Shown here: one piece after another, positions 26,710 to 34,429 of the stretch
Numbering within the stretch: the first letter of the stretch is position 1
Layout: each line of letters begins with the position of its first letter
Origin: Paenibacillus polymyxa M1
GTDB lineage: Bacteria; Bacillota; Bacilli; Paenibacillales; Paenibacillaceae
Assembly (NCBI RefSeq): GCF_000237325.1
Contig: NC_017542.1
Coordinates: 2,700,501-2,764,500 of the forward strand
DNA length: 64,000 nt
Reading direction: 5' to 3'
Translations under genes and position numbers: made by a program
Notes under the pieces: generated by a model
Told to the model about the DNA's origin: nothing
The model's database searches: none
The model's input: only the letters and a program-made list of their open reading frames with translations

Positions 26710-26770
26710 TATGTTGAATATCTTTATGACAAGGTATTGTATTCAAAACCGTTCCATCTATTTTGCTCAT

Positions 26771-26808
26771 AAAAAAAGATCTCAAGCCAAGTGATGGCTT
26801 GGAGATCT
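26771..26808 (-). terminator. Intrinsic terminator of the ArsR-rhodanese gene
   Basis: AGATCTCAAGCCA-AGTGA-TGGCTTGGAGATCT, with a run of A on the left that becomes T on the minus strand. It is a strong terminator 25 nt after the minus-strand stop. Confidence 0.85.
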
Positions 26809-26832
26809 ATAGTTAAAACATAGGAAGCAGGA

Positions 26833-27501
26833 TTAGTGGGGCAGAAAATGTCCTTGCCATTCATTGATCCCTTCATCCATGCGGTACGCTTTATAACCTT
26901 CTTGTTGCAATTTTTGAACTGCCAGTGCGGAGTATACACAAAGTGGTCCCTGACAGTAAGCGATGACTTCTGCATCTTTGGGGAGTTCTTGCATCAATGT
27001 ATCAAGCTCGGTCATTGGCATTGAAATTGCTCCGGATATATGACCCATTTCAAAGTCTTCTTTAGAACGTAGATCCACCAATAGTATGGAATCGTTATTC
27101 ACTTTCTCCATAACCTCATCCATAGTCAAGGTTTGAATGCCGTCAAGGTTGTTCAGAAAATCCTCTTTCAATTTTGCGATATCAGGAAGTTGTTTTTCGC
27201 TTATGCGCCAAAGGGATGCCATGAAATCAATAATCTCCGGATCTGCTAGTGAGTAAATGGCATAAGTCCCTCTTTTAGCGAATTTAACAAGTTTTGCATC
27301 AAGTAAAATTTGAAGATGACGTGATACATTGGCCATATTCATACCTGTACATGCCGCCAATTTCTCTACAGTTTTTGGACTTTGGGACAATACATTTAAA
27401 ATCTCCAGTCGCTTGTCACTCGACAGACATTTTCCGATTCTTGCAAGTTGTTTATACAGATCTTCTTTTAATACATTTGCTGAACTCAATGGTTCTTTCA
27501 T
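26833..27501 (-). CDS. ArsR-family regulator fused to a rhodanese domain
   Basis: 222 residues from ATG 27501 (the TTG at 27510 is less well placed; GAGG lies nine bases before this ATG). The N-terminal part is a winged helix of ArsR type (SSDKRLEILNVLSQSP, TGMNMANVSRHLQILLDAKLVKFAKRG). The C-terminal part (residues about 115-222) is a rhodanese: LLVDLRSKEDFEMGHISGAI and the catalytic loop YCQGPLCVYS with Cys. Such fusions couple sulfane-sulfur or redox sensing to repression. No CxC metal site of metal-binding ArsR is seen. It is divergent from the 27744 gene and may bind the dyads at the promoters nearby. Confidence 0.9.
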   Translation of the reverse strand: MKEPLSSANVLKEDLYKQLARIGKCLSSDKRLEILNVLSQSPKTVEKLAACTGMNMANVSRHLQILLDAKLVKFAKRGTYAIYSLADPEIIDFMASLWRISEKQLPDIAKLKEDFLNNLDGIQTLTMDEVMEKVNNDSILLVDLRSKEDFEMGHISGAISMPMTELDTLMQELPKDAEVIAYCQGPLCVYSALAVQKLQQEGYKAYRMDEGINEWQGHFLPH

Positions 27502-27647
27502 GATGGTCAACCTCTATTCTGAGCTTTTTTAGCGTTATCATACGACTACAACTATCTTCAATCATTTATTACAAAAATGAATCAATTAAATACTCAAATT
27601 GTATCATGTTCTTAAATGTAATCAAAGTCTAGGTAGGGAATGTTTAC

Positions 27648-27695
27648 TTGACGAAAGAAATAAGCATGACATATAATTCAATTGATCGATTGATT
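27648..27695 (+). promoter_or_regulatory. Promoter with ATTCAATT dyad before the 95-residue gene
   Basis: TTGACG (27648-27653) and TATAAT (27672-27677), 18-bp spacing, with ATTCAATTGATCGATTGAT over and just after the -10. The same ATTCAATT core appears before the alcohol dehydrogenase and thioredoxin genes. Confidence 0.6.
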
Positions 27696-27743
27696 ATTTG
27701 ATTTATTAATAATCGACACATTAATTAATGGAGGTTCGAAATC

Positions 27744-28031
27744 ATGGCAAAGGCATATCTTCAAATCACATTAAAAATTAACGCACCAGAACGCGAGGCG
27801 GCTACAAAGGTTTATACAGCATATAAGGAGCCTTTTCTTTCAGGCATCTCTGGTGCTGTGTCTAAAGAATTGTTAGTGCGTGACGAGGATGTTCAGGTTC
27901 TGCATGGCTTTACTAGCGAGGCAGATGCTAAGGCCTACCTAGAAAGTGATCTTTTCACGAATGACGTTGTTGTTGGACTCAAAGACTTGCTTCAAGCTGA
28001 ACCGGAAATCCGCATTTATAGTACATTCTAG
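27744..28031 (+). CDS. Small ABM-like protein of unknown function
   Basis: 95 residues, ATG 27744 after TGGAGGT. The pattern of a ferredoxin-like dimeric alpha-beta barrel (ABM) is visible: LQITLKINAPERE, a central helix, QVLHGFTSEADAKAYLESDLF and EIRIYSTF. ABM proteins are small monooxygenases or stress-response dimers. It is the first gene after the divergent ArsR-rhodanese gene, with the shared dyad at its promoter, so it is a likely regulon member. Function is not known. Confidence 0.7.
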   Translation: MAKAYLQITLKINAPEREAATKVYTAYKEPFLSGISGAVSKELLVRDEDVQVLHGFTSEADAKAYLESDLFTNDVVVGLKDLLQAEPEIRIYSTF

Positions 28032-28088
28032 AAACCCTGTTGTGCGAACTAACTCTTTTGAAGAAATAAAAGCTAATACTTAAAAATT

Positions 28089-28128
28089 GTAAACCGACAT
28101 TGCAGTCTCGCTATGTCGGTTTATTTTA
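28089..28128 (+). terminator. Intrinsic terminator
   Basis: AAACCGACAT and (T)ATGTCGGTTT with a T-rich tail, some 60 nt after the previous stop. Confidence 0.75.
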
Positions 28129-28217
28129 ATCAATCATCAGATTAAAACTGTTCAGATCAAGTGATCAGTTTACTATGTTGAGGAGTAGTATATATAAACT
28201 TAAAGGAGAACATCAAT

Positions 28218-28664
28218 ATGGCAAATCAAAAACTTAGTTTGAATACAGTTTGGTACGGAAATGCAAAAGGCAATGGCATCATTAAAAGCGAAAACTTCCA
28301 AACTCAAATTGCTATCCCAGTCTCAAAAGGAGGAAGTGGGGAAGGTGTTGAACCTAAAAAGCTTCTTATGTCTTCTGCAGCAGCCTGTTATCTAATGACT
28401 TTGACATATATGTTGGAACAAAATCGTATTCCCGTATTAGGATTATCCATGGATACAGAAGGAAACACTGCTCCAAATGGTCAATTGAGCATTACTCATC
28501 GTCCACATATTGTTTTAAAGAAATCAGAAGCAACCAATCAAGATGTTAGCATGGCAGAAACTCTAATGCGAAACGCCGAAGAAAATTGCCAAATTGGCCA
28601 ACTTCTAGTAAAAGCAGATGTTCAAATAACAATTGAAGGTCATGTTTCCTTCGAAGCTGAATAG
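28218..28664 (+). CDS. OsmC/Ohr-family peroxidase-like protein
   Basis: 148 residues, ATG 28218 after AAAGGAG. OsmC features: GGSGEGVEPKKLLMSSAAACYLMTL with the first reactive Cys (about residue 59) and AEENCQIGQLL with the second (about 120). Proteins of this family reduce organic hydroperoxides through the Cys pair with lipoyl or thiol donors. The setting (thioredoxins, ArsR-rhodanese, dehydrogenases) fits peroxide or sulfur stress. A dyad (AAACTG..CAGTTT, about 28146-28171) lies upstream. Confidence 0.88.
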   Translation: MANQKLSLNTVWYGNAKGNGIIKSENFQTQIAIPVSKGGSGEGVEPKKLLMSSAAACYLMTLTYMLEQNRIPVLGLSMDTEGNTAPNGQLSITHRPHIVLKKSEATNQDVSMAETLMRNAEENCQIGQLLVKADVQITIEGHVSFEAE

Positions 28665-28711
28665 GGTTTCAACTGTATACAAAGTGGCTTTTCGTAATTT
28701 AGGAGAAAATA

Positions 28712-29519
28712 ATGGTAGAAACGATTCCAGAAAACAAGCAAACATCTGTACAAATTCCACCTTCAATTATGGAGTATATGGAATCACCGCTGAAGCACCT
28801 TCAGTTGCATGCCAGAACAATGAAAGTTGTAGTTGCTTCACAAATTTGCGGTGGAGCTGGCCTAGCTGCAGGCATCCCGTAGGTCGTTACTTGCACAAGA
28901 TATGCTAGGGATTGACAGTTTCTCGAGAGTTCCCACAGGCCTTTTTACATTAGGTTCTGCTGGTGCAGCGCTCATGGTAGGATTCAAAAAAAAGGAATTA
29001 TGATCGGTGCCTCAGTTATAGTGCTAACACAAATTGTTATGATTGCGATCATGACAATGGCTCCCGTTCATATGCAACATCATGGTCATGATTTAAGTAA
29101 AATCGGCCTTGTTATTGGAATCCACGTGGCTTCTATGTATTTACCGTCTGTAATCACAGGAGTACTCGTTGATAATTTTGGATACATTTTTTATGGCTTA
29201 TGCTTCTGGCTTTACCTTGATGTTGTCTGGTTTGTTGGCTGCCTTCGTACCTGGTGATTCGATGGGTTTACTTACTCTCGCGCTGGCTCTTCTGGGATTA
29301 GGTTGGAACTTTGGTTTGATTAGTGGGACTGCGGCGGTTGTCGAGGCAACCCCATCCAATGTTCGTGCAAAAACTCAAGGAACAGTGGATGTACTGATTG
29401 CATTATCAAGAGCATCTGGAGGAGCACTATCTGGTATGGTTGTGGCACACTCCAGTTATCATATACTGTCTTTAATTGGATCAGTTTTGTCACTGTTCGT
29501 TATTCCTGTTGTGGTTTGA
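28712..29519 (+). pseudogene. MFS transporter, several frameshifts and deletions
   Basis: ATG 28712 with AGGAGA starts MVETIPENKQTS; hydrophobic blocks then change frame repeatedly: VVVASQICGGAGLAAGI, PTGLFTLGSAGAALMVGF, IGASVIVLTQIVMIAIMTM, HDLSKIGLVIGIHVASMYLPS, MAYASGFTLMLSGLLAA and LSRASGGALSGMVV. They follow the order of a major facilitator with a His-rich loop (MQHHGHD), but at least three frame changes and a shortened middle break it. Its parent would have been about 400 residues with 12 helices and may have exported a toxic compound. Not functional. Confidence 0.85.
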
Positions 29520-29567
29520 TTTCGTAACAAGCAATCTTTCACATAATATTCAGTATACAATCAACAA

Positions 29568-29620
29568 AAACCGTTCTTCTAGTTCATAGTGTGGCTCGCT
29601 ACGAACTAGAAGAACGGTTT
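29568..29620 (+). terminator. Long perfect hairpin after the MFS remnant
   Basis: AAACCGTTCTTCTAGTTC and GAACTAGAAGAACGGTTT are perfect 18-nt arms around a 17-nt loop. Only a short T-tract follows. It probably ends the transporter transcript. Confidence 0.65.
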
Positions 29621-29621
29621 C

Positions 29622-29828
29622 TTTGCACCACGGGACTACGAACGAGCTGGATATTTTATCAAACACGATGATTTGGAAGAGGAAGGATATTGGGCTTTCA
29701 ATTTTGCGTAGATTTGTTGCTGGCATAGCCGATATCATACTTACCTCGCTAATCAAACTACTTGGTTTGCACTGGCGGCTATTCGTTATAGAGAATGCTT
29801 GCATTCTTACTGTGAAATATTTGAATGA
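29622..29828 (+). pseudogene. Possible fragment of an unknown aromatic-rich protein
   Basis: One frame reads YERAGYFIKHDDLEEEGYWA, a TAG, then RYHTYLANQTTWFALAAIRY and YCEIFE before TGA 29826-29828. The composition (many Tyr, Trp and His with charged spacers) is protein-like, unlike random AT-rich DNA, but there is no start codon or ribosome site and I do not recognise a family. The TAG at about 29706 interrupts it. From 29829 to 30260 there is no gene. Confidence 0.35.
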
Positions 29829-30036
29829 AAAAGCGGTAACACAACCCCAACACCATCTTCTTCTACGAAATCACATATGAGATTCATTCCACTACGGTAG
29901 TTTCACATATTAGTCCATATAAAATAAAAAAAATTTCGGGCTATATACACTTAAATAGATACATTTATCCATACTTCTCTAGTTGATAATTCAACCAAGT
30001 ATATTTACAACCTCATACATGCTAGATAACTTCGAG

Positions 30037-30058
30037 TTAGTTATATGAATATAACTAA
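30037..30058. promoter_or_regulatory. Perfect palindrome in gene-free DNA upstream of the sigma factor
   Basis: TTAGTTATAT-GA-ATATAACTAA has 10-bp arms and a 2-bp centre, like a repressor operator. The nearest start codon is 220 bp away (ECF sigma gene), so its target is uncertain. Confidence 0.4.
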
Positions 30059-30280
30059 TTGAAACCCTAATCTCAATGTGAAGGAGTATAGATTAGCGAG
30101 AGTCGGCTTTGTGTAGTGGGAAAGGATAGTGGTATCTACCATATTAAACGGTTTCTATATAGGACCGTATTTTATACATTTTGTTTAAAAGAGAAATTTT
30201 TTTAATTTCTTGTGAACCAAATCAAATCCTTGATGATCTAATTTATAGATAAACTTTAAAAGGAAAGGGGGAACCATTGC

Positions 30281-30808
30281 ATGGATTTAACAGAGAAAGC
30301 AGAGCTTGCAACACAAGGAGACAAGGAAGCTTTTGTGGATGTTATACGAGCTGTCCAACAAAGTCTATATGTAATAGCAAGATCAATCGTTAAAAACGAA
30401 GAAGATTGTGCAGATGCTATACAGGAGACCATTGCCAAAGCTTTTTCAAATGTACATAGACTGAAAGAGCCTGCTTATTTTAAAACATGGATCATTCGGA
30501 TTTTGATCAACGAGTGTAATCGGATTATCAGGAAAAAGAAGAGAGTATCCCCTGTCCCTTATGATATAAGAAAGTCATCATATAAGAGTGATTATGAACA
30601 AATCGAGCTGTTTGAGGTAATTGATGGACTGGATGAACAACTTCAAACTACAGTGACGCTTTTTTATATTGAGGATTTATCGGTCAAAGAGATATCCAAA
30701 GTGCTTAATGTATCCGAAGGGACAGTAAAATCACGCTTATTTAGGGCCAGACAGCAATTATCCGAGTTAGCCCTTGGGGAGGGAGAAGCCAAGTATGAAC
30801 TATCATGA
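30281..30808 (+). CDS. ECF RNA polymerase sigma factor
   Basis: 175 residues, ATG 30281 after GGGGGA. Region 2 (SLYVIARSIVKNEEDCADAI with QETIAKAF) and region 4 (IEDLSVKEISKVLNVSEGTV with KSRLFRARQQL) are clear and separated by a short linker, as in SigV/SigW-type extracytoplasmic-function factors. It directs polymerase to stress promoters when released from its partner. The next gene overlaps it by 14 nt and encodes a membrane protein with a long outside domain, the usual anti-sigma arrangement. Confidence 0.9.
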   Translation: MDLTEKAELATQGDKEAFVDVIRAVQQSLYVIARSIVKNEEDCADAIQETIAKAFSNVHRLKEPAYFKTWIIRILINECNRIIRKKKRVSPVPYDIRKSSYKSDYEQIELFEVIDGLDEQLQTTVTLFYIEDLSVKEISKVLNVSEGTVKSRLFRARQQLSELALGEGEAKYELS

Positions 30809-31970
30809 TCCGGTTGACCCTATTCTTAAACAATTTCTAAAGTCCAGAGCACAAGATCTGGTCATTCCTAATACAGTAGAGAACGCGGTGGGATACGCCC
30901 TTTCATCACTTTCTGATCAGAATATGAAAAAGAGATCCTTCCTTAAAAGATGGAGATGGGCAGCAGCGGCCGTTGCTTTCTTTTTCGTTCTGGGTGCAGT
31001 TTCTATCCTTACCGTTCCTACATTTGCCGAAGTATTCAGGTCTTTATTTGCCAAGGACAACCCGGATATCGGACTTATGCGTGCACAGGAATTGGGATTG
31101 GTGATTCATCCTCATATTAAGGTGAAGGACAAAGGTTACACGCTGGTGATTAATGAAGCTGTTGCTGATCCTACCCGAGTGACAATTGCACTTCAACTTT
31201 TTGATGAAAATGGGAAGCATGATCGCCACAAACTGGCCATTGGCGAAGCGAATAAGATTACGATCAAAGATGATAAAGGAAACGTAGTGGGCAGTATGCA
31301 CGATATGGGGTACACGAGTGATTTTTATTATATGGTTGATTTCTTTAGTGATCCGCTGAAAACAGATAAGATCACGATAGAAGGGAGTATTGGAACGCTT
31401 GGACAAAGGAACGAAACCTTAATAAAAGGAAATTGGAACTTTAGCTTTGATATTGATATGAAAGAGGCAAACAAGCAGAACAATATAGAGGAGTTGGCAG
31501 GTAGTTACACAACGCCGCACGGAATGGCGATTACATTAAAAAGACTAACGAGAATGGTGCAAGGAGTACGTTTCGAACTGGAGAGGGAACTTGATGATGC
31601 GGCAATGACAAGATCCTCCGGTGATTTATGGAAAAAGCAGATGTTGAGCTTTCATTTCGAAACTACGGGTGGGCAAGAGATTCACTCGGTGAATCCAAGA
31701 AAAAAGAATTACAGGGACAGCTTAATGACATCTGATCGTAGAGTTATTGGAAACGGAAAAATGCATTGGAGTTATACCTTCAAGTACCTGCCTGAGGATA
31801 AACCATACCGCTTTGTTCTGGATGCATATTCGGTTGCAGAAATGGACGGAAATAAGATTTCCTTTAGACCATCGGAGCTGACTAAGCCCAAAACTTTTAA
31901 AATAATGAATGATAGACTGGAGTTGGTTAGGGCTTCACTTGAGAAATCGCAAGTCAACAAAGGCGCATAG
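30795..31970 (+). CDS. DUF4179-type membrane protein, putative anti-sigma factor, truncated by TAG
   Basis: 391 residues from ATG 30795 (GGAGGGA upstream; an in-frame TTG at 30774 is less likely). A cytosolic N-terminus of about 55 residues, one transmembrane helix (RWAAAAVAFFFVLGAVSIL) and a long external domain with beta-strand patterns (GYTLVINEAVADPTRVTIAL, DKITIEGSIGTLG) match DUF4179/DUF5643 proteins paired with ECF sigma factors. It overlaps the sigma gene by 14 nt. The frame stops at TAG 31968-31970 although coding likeness continues in the same frame to 32270, so the last about 100 residues are cut off. The part before the stop may still work. Confidence 0.8.
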   Translation: MNYHDPVDPILKQFLKSRAQDLVIPNTVENAVGYALSSLSDQNMKKRSFLKRWRWAAAAVAFFFVLGAVSILTVPTFAEVFRSLFAKDNPDIGLMRAQELGLVIHPHIKVKDKGYTLVINEAVADPTRVTIALQLFDENGKHDRHKLAIGEANKITIKDDKGNVVGSMHDMGYTSDFYYMVDFFSDPLKTDKITIEGSIGTLGQRNETLIKGNWNFSFDIDMKEANKQNNIEELAGSYTTPHGMAITLKRLTRMVQGVRFELERELDDAAMTRSSGDLWKKQMLSFHFETTGGQEIHSVNPRKKNYRDSLMTSDRRVIGNGKMHWSYTFKYLPEDKPYRFVLDAYSVAEMDGNKISFRPSELTKPKTFKIMNDRLELVRASLEKSQVNKGA

Positions 31971-32270
31971 GAAACTGTCATCTCATTCTACGGGAAGATG
32001 GATAATGAAATAATGCATGAGGAGTGGAGAGCATATGATTCAGCAGGTAAGCAGTATGACGTAAGTGCGGTGGGGGGATCATCGTTTGAAAATACGCTGA
32101 CTGATCATTGGAGAGAGGGATATATCAGTATGGGGGATCGTAGGGCAAAGCAGCCTTACGAATTCCGGATTATGAAGCTAGATCCAATTCCAGAGGAGCT
32201 TACCCTGGTAAGGGAAGTAGTGGATAAACGATACAATGACCCTAACTGGTCATTATTGCTAGGAAAATAG
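31971..32270 (+). pseudogene. Detached C-terminal part of the DUF4179 protein
   Basis: The frame of the preceding gene continues after its TAG without a shift: ETVISFYGKMDNEI, EEWRAYDSAGKQYDVSAVGG, DHWREGYISMG and KLDPIPEELTLVREVVDKRY to TAG 32268-32270. An internal ATG at 31998 has no good ribosome site. The sequence looks like the last beta domain of DUF5643-type proteins, so the two parts formed one protein of about 491 residues before a nonsense mutation. Confidence 0.75.
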
Positions 32271-32574
32271 AATAAACGAACTACTTAAATCTTCAATACC
32301 CTATGGATCCAAGTCTTCCATATTCCTCATCATGGGTGTCTCCATTAATTCCTTCCCAGAGAGGGTATATAATTTATTTGCTAATCCTATATAGCGATTG
32401 TTCTGATCAATATAAGGGCTTCGGGGGTTGTGAACAAGACTGCTTTTTAATGAAAATCTGTGCACTTAACTTTAAGAAAAAAAGGACATTTGGATGTAGA
32501 TGTAACTTTCTAAAATTTATCATGCACTAAAATCTTTATCAAAATGTCTTCTTCACCAATATAGTCAATCTTTT

Positions 32575-32615
32575 GGACCACATCCTTATCCATTATGATA
32601 ATGTGGTCTTTTTTT
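32575..32615 (+). terminator. Intrinsic terminator
   Basis: GACCACAT and ATGTGGTCTTTTTTT pair around a 17-nt loop, 300 nt downstream of the DUF4179 locus. Confidence 0.75.
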
Positions 32616-32864
32616 AGTTCGATTTTCCATTATTAATATACTGGGTACAGCTGCCTGTATACATATAGTTGATTTCCACAAAATCACGCGTATGCAGGTT
32701 TTATCCCTTCTGATCACAGCGCAGAAGGTTTACTCGGTCGTGATGCGCTCATCACAAAAACGATTCGATTTGTATAAAGTAATCATCTCAACGACAAATA
32801 TGTTCAGTACTTTTGCTGTGTCAATCTTCACTTCATTATTAAAGGATTAACTCGTCAAAACTTA

Positions 32865-32912
32865 AAAAATAGCAAGTTTCTTGCCACATGGAGACTTGCT
32901 ATTTTATGTTTT
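32865..32912 (+). terminator. Intrinsic terminator without an obvious gene
   Basis: AAATAGCAAGTTTC and GGAGACTTGCTATTT form a stem with a T-rich tail. The preceding 32640-32860 shows no gene, so it may end a small RNA or a lost gene. Confidence 0.65.
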
Positions 32913-34107
32913 TGGGTCAATAAGTTTCACAAAAGAAATGGTCCAAAAGTTATAAATTTTCTGAAAATCTAAACTTTTAATGAAAAATCCAAACGTTTCT
33001 ATTAATAAAAAAATAAAGTTTATAGCTCAAATGAGAGAATATTTAACCTAAATCGAAATTCTGAGAGAAAATTTAAAGAAAATTTTGCTCGGTAATTAGT
33101 TCAAAAGATCTAAAAAAATCACTATCTATTTAAAAAGTGAAGAGTTATTAATTTTGAATTAATTCAGCTTGAGTAAATAAATCCCATAATTTAGGTAGTT
33201 AAAGAATATTGCTGAAAAAGTTGAAATTTGTCGGATGGTGTCAGGATCGGCTTGTTATATTTGTGTTAATGATATGTAACGTAAAATGTGTTTTGGTACA
33301 AGGGTTTTGGACTTCATGCAAGCACACAGCATTTTTATTTTATCGATTATAAAATCAAAAATTTTGTTCTAAATCATATTAACTTGTCGTAGTTAGTATT
33401 CAATTTAATAAAAAAGTGGAATTCTTGCATTTAAAGATATAAAAATAATAGAATAATATGGGCTGTTTATTAATTTTATGAAATCTATCAAATTAGAACT
33501 TATGTCCCATGTTAATCGGTTTTAAAGTTTGTATATTTAAAATAGCTAGAAAGTATTGGGAGAAAAGAAGATATATAAGGATTTATTGTTATATTGTGGA
33601 CGGAAAGAGGATGTGAGAAATTTGTATGGCAACTCGGTCGTCTCTTGTTTGGTTTTTAAAAAATTTCCGGTAAATCCGTCCCACGTCTTCCATATTTCAA
33701 AGACAACTCCAATTTTATTCAGATTAATCTTTCACCAAAGAGCTTCGTTTGATGCAGAGAACACCGGAAGAAGTACTGTAATTCATCCATGTACAAAATC
33801 AGGAAGTCATAAGCGCAGTCGTGAGTATTTTTAGCTCCTTTCAGCCTAGAATTACGCTCCTAATCACGCTGCAGCAGTTCATGCGTCTCGTAGCATCGAT
33901 ACCCTCAAGCCAAGATTCAGACAGCACACATCACGACACACTACGTTGTTAACATTGCGGCAACCATTCTACAACCCACCACCAAGATTGCACTCACAGC
34001 ATAATTCGAAAATGTTCCCATTCCATGCACATATTCATACATCCAGAGTCAGAGTTTTTTCACCATGACCGCCCAACTAAAAAAAGCTTGCACTGCGAAA
34101 GTGTGAG

Positions 34108-34310
34108 CGATGAAAAAGAAGATGTGCTTATTCGATTAAAATCAGCTCTTCGAAGCTCCGGGGGGTTGAAGGAAACCAGCTTTCAGATAGGAGAAGGAGA
34201 AACGGTAACGATTGTCGTCGCGTGCCGTGGCGGCAAAAGCACGATCATCAAACTGCTACAACAAGTATGCGAACTCAGATCTCAATGGTATATCAGGAGT
34301 GGTCGCTTTT
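34108..34310 (+). pseudogene. ABC-transporter ATPase remnant upstream of NRPS
   Basis: The frame reads FQIGEGETVTIVVACRGGKS followed by TIIKLLQQV, close to ISFxIxxGETVAIVGxSGGGKSTIIKLL, the Walker A region of exporter-type ABC ATPases. Damage is visible: the GxxGxGKST loop has lost one Gly position (CRGGKST) and after QQV the likeness shifts to another frame (SDLNGISG). About 65 residues of an original 580 or so remain. Tridecaptin clusters are reported to encode ABC-transporter-like proteins near the synthetases, so it may be a lost export gene of this cluster; that link is inference. Confidence 0.6.
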
Positions 34311-34429
34311 GCCGACTTCCATTGGTAATTCAATGCCGGAAAAAAGGATCGCATGACCGTTTCTTGCCAAGGGCGGTCATTTTAGCAGAGTTACTTTTAC
34401 ACATATCTATTTTGCGAGGAGAGGGACGT

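Larger units (their letters stand above)
32271..34107. other. AT-rich region almost without genes, before the NRPS
   Basis: About 1.8 kb with two clear terminator-like hairpins (see separate entries) and only short frames without ribosome sites. 32900-33560 is very AT-rich with A/T homopolymers; 33840-34030 is more GC-rich but reads open in no convincing frame and may be worn-out coding sequence. No promoter for the NRPS could be chosen with confidence. Confidence 0.6.

Noticed and set aside
32303..32530. 75-codon frame after the DUF4179 locus
   Set aside because: No ribosome site and a composition expected of non-coding AT-rich sequence.
33556..33834. 92-codon frame upstream of the NRPS
   Set aside because: TTG start, no good ribosome site, no family resemblance, in very AT-rich DNA.
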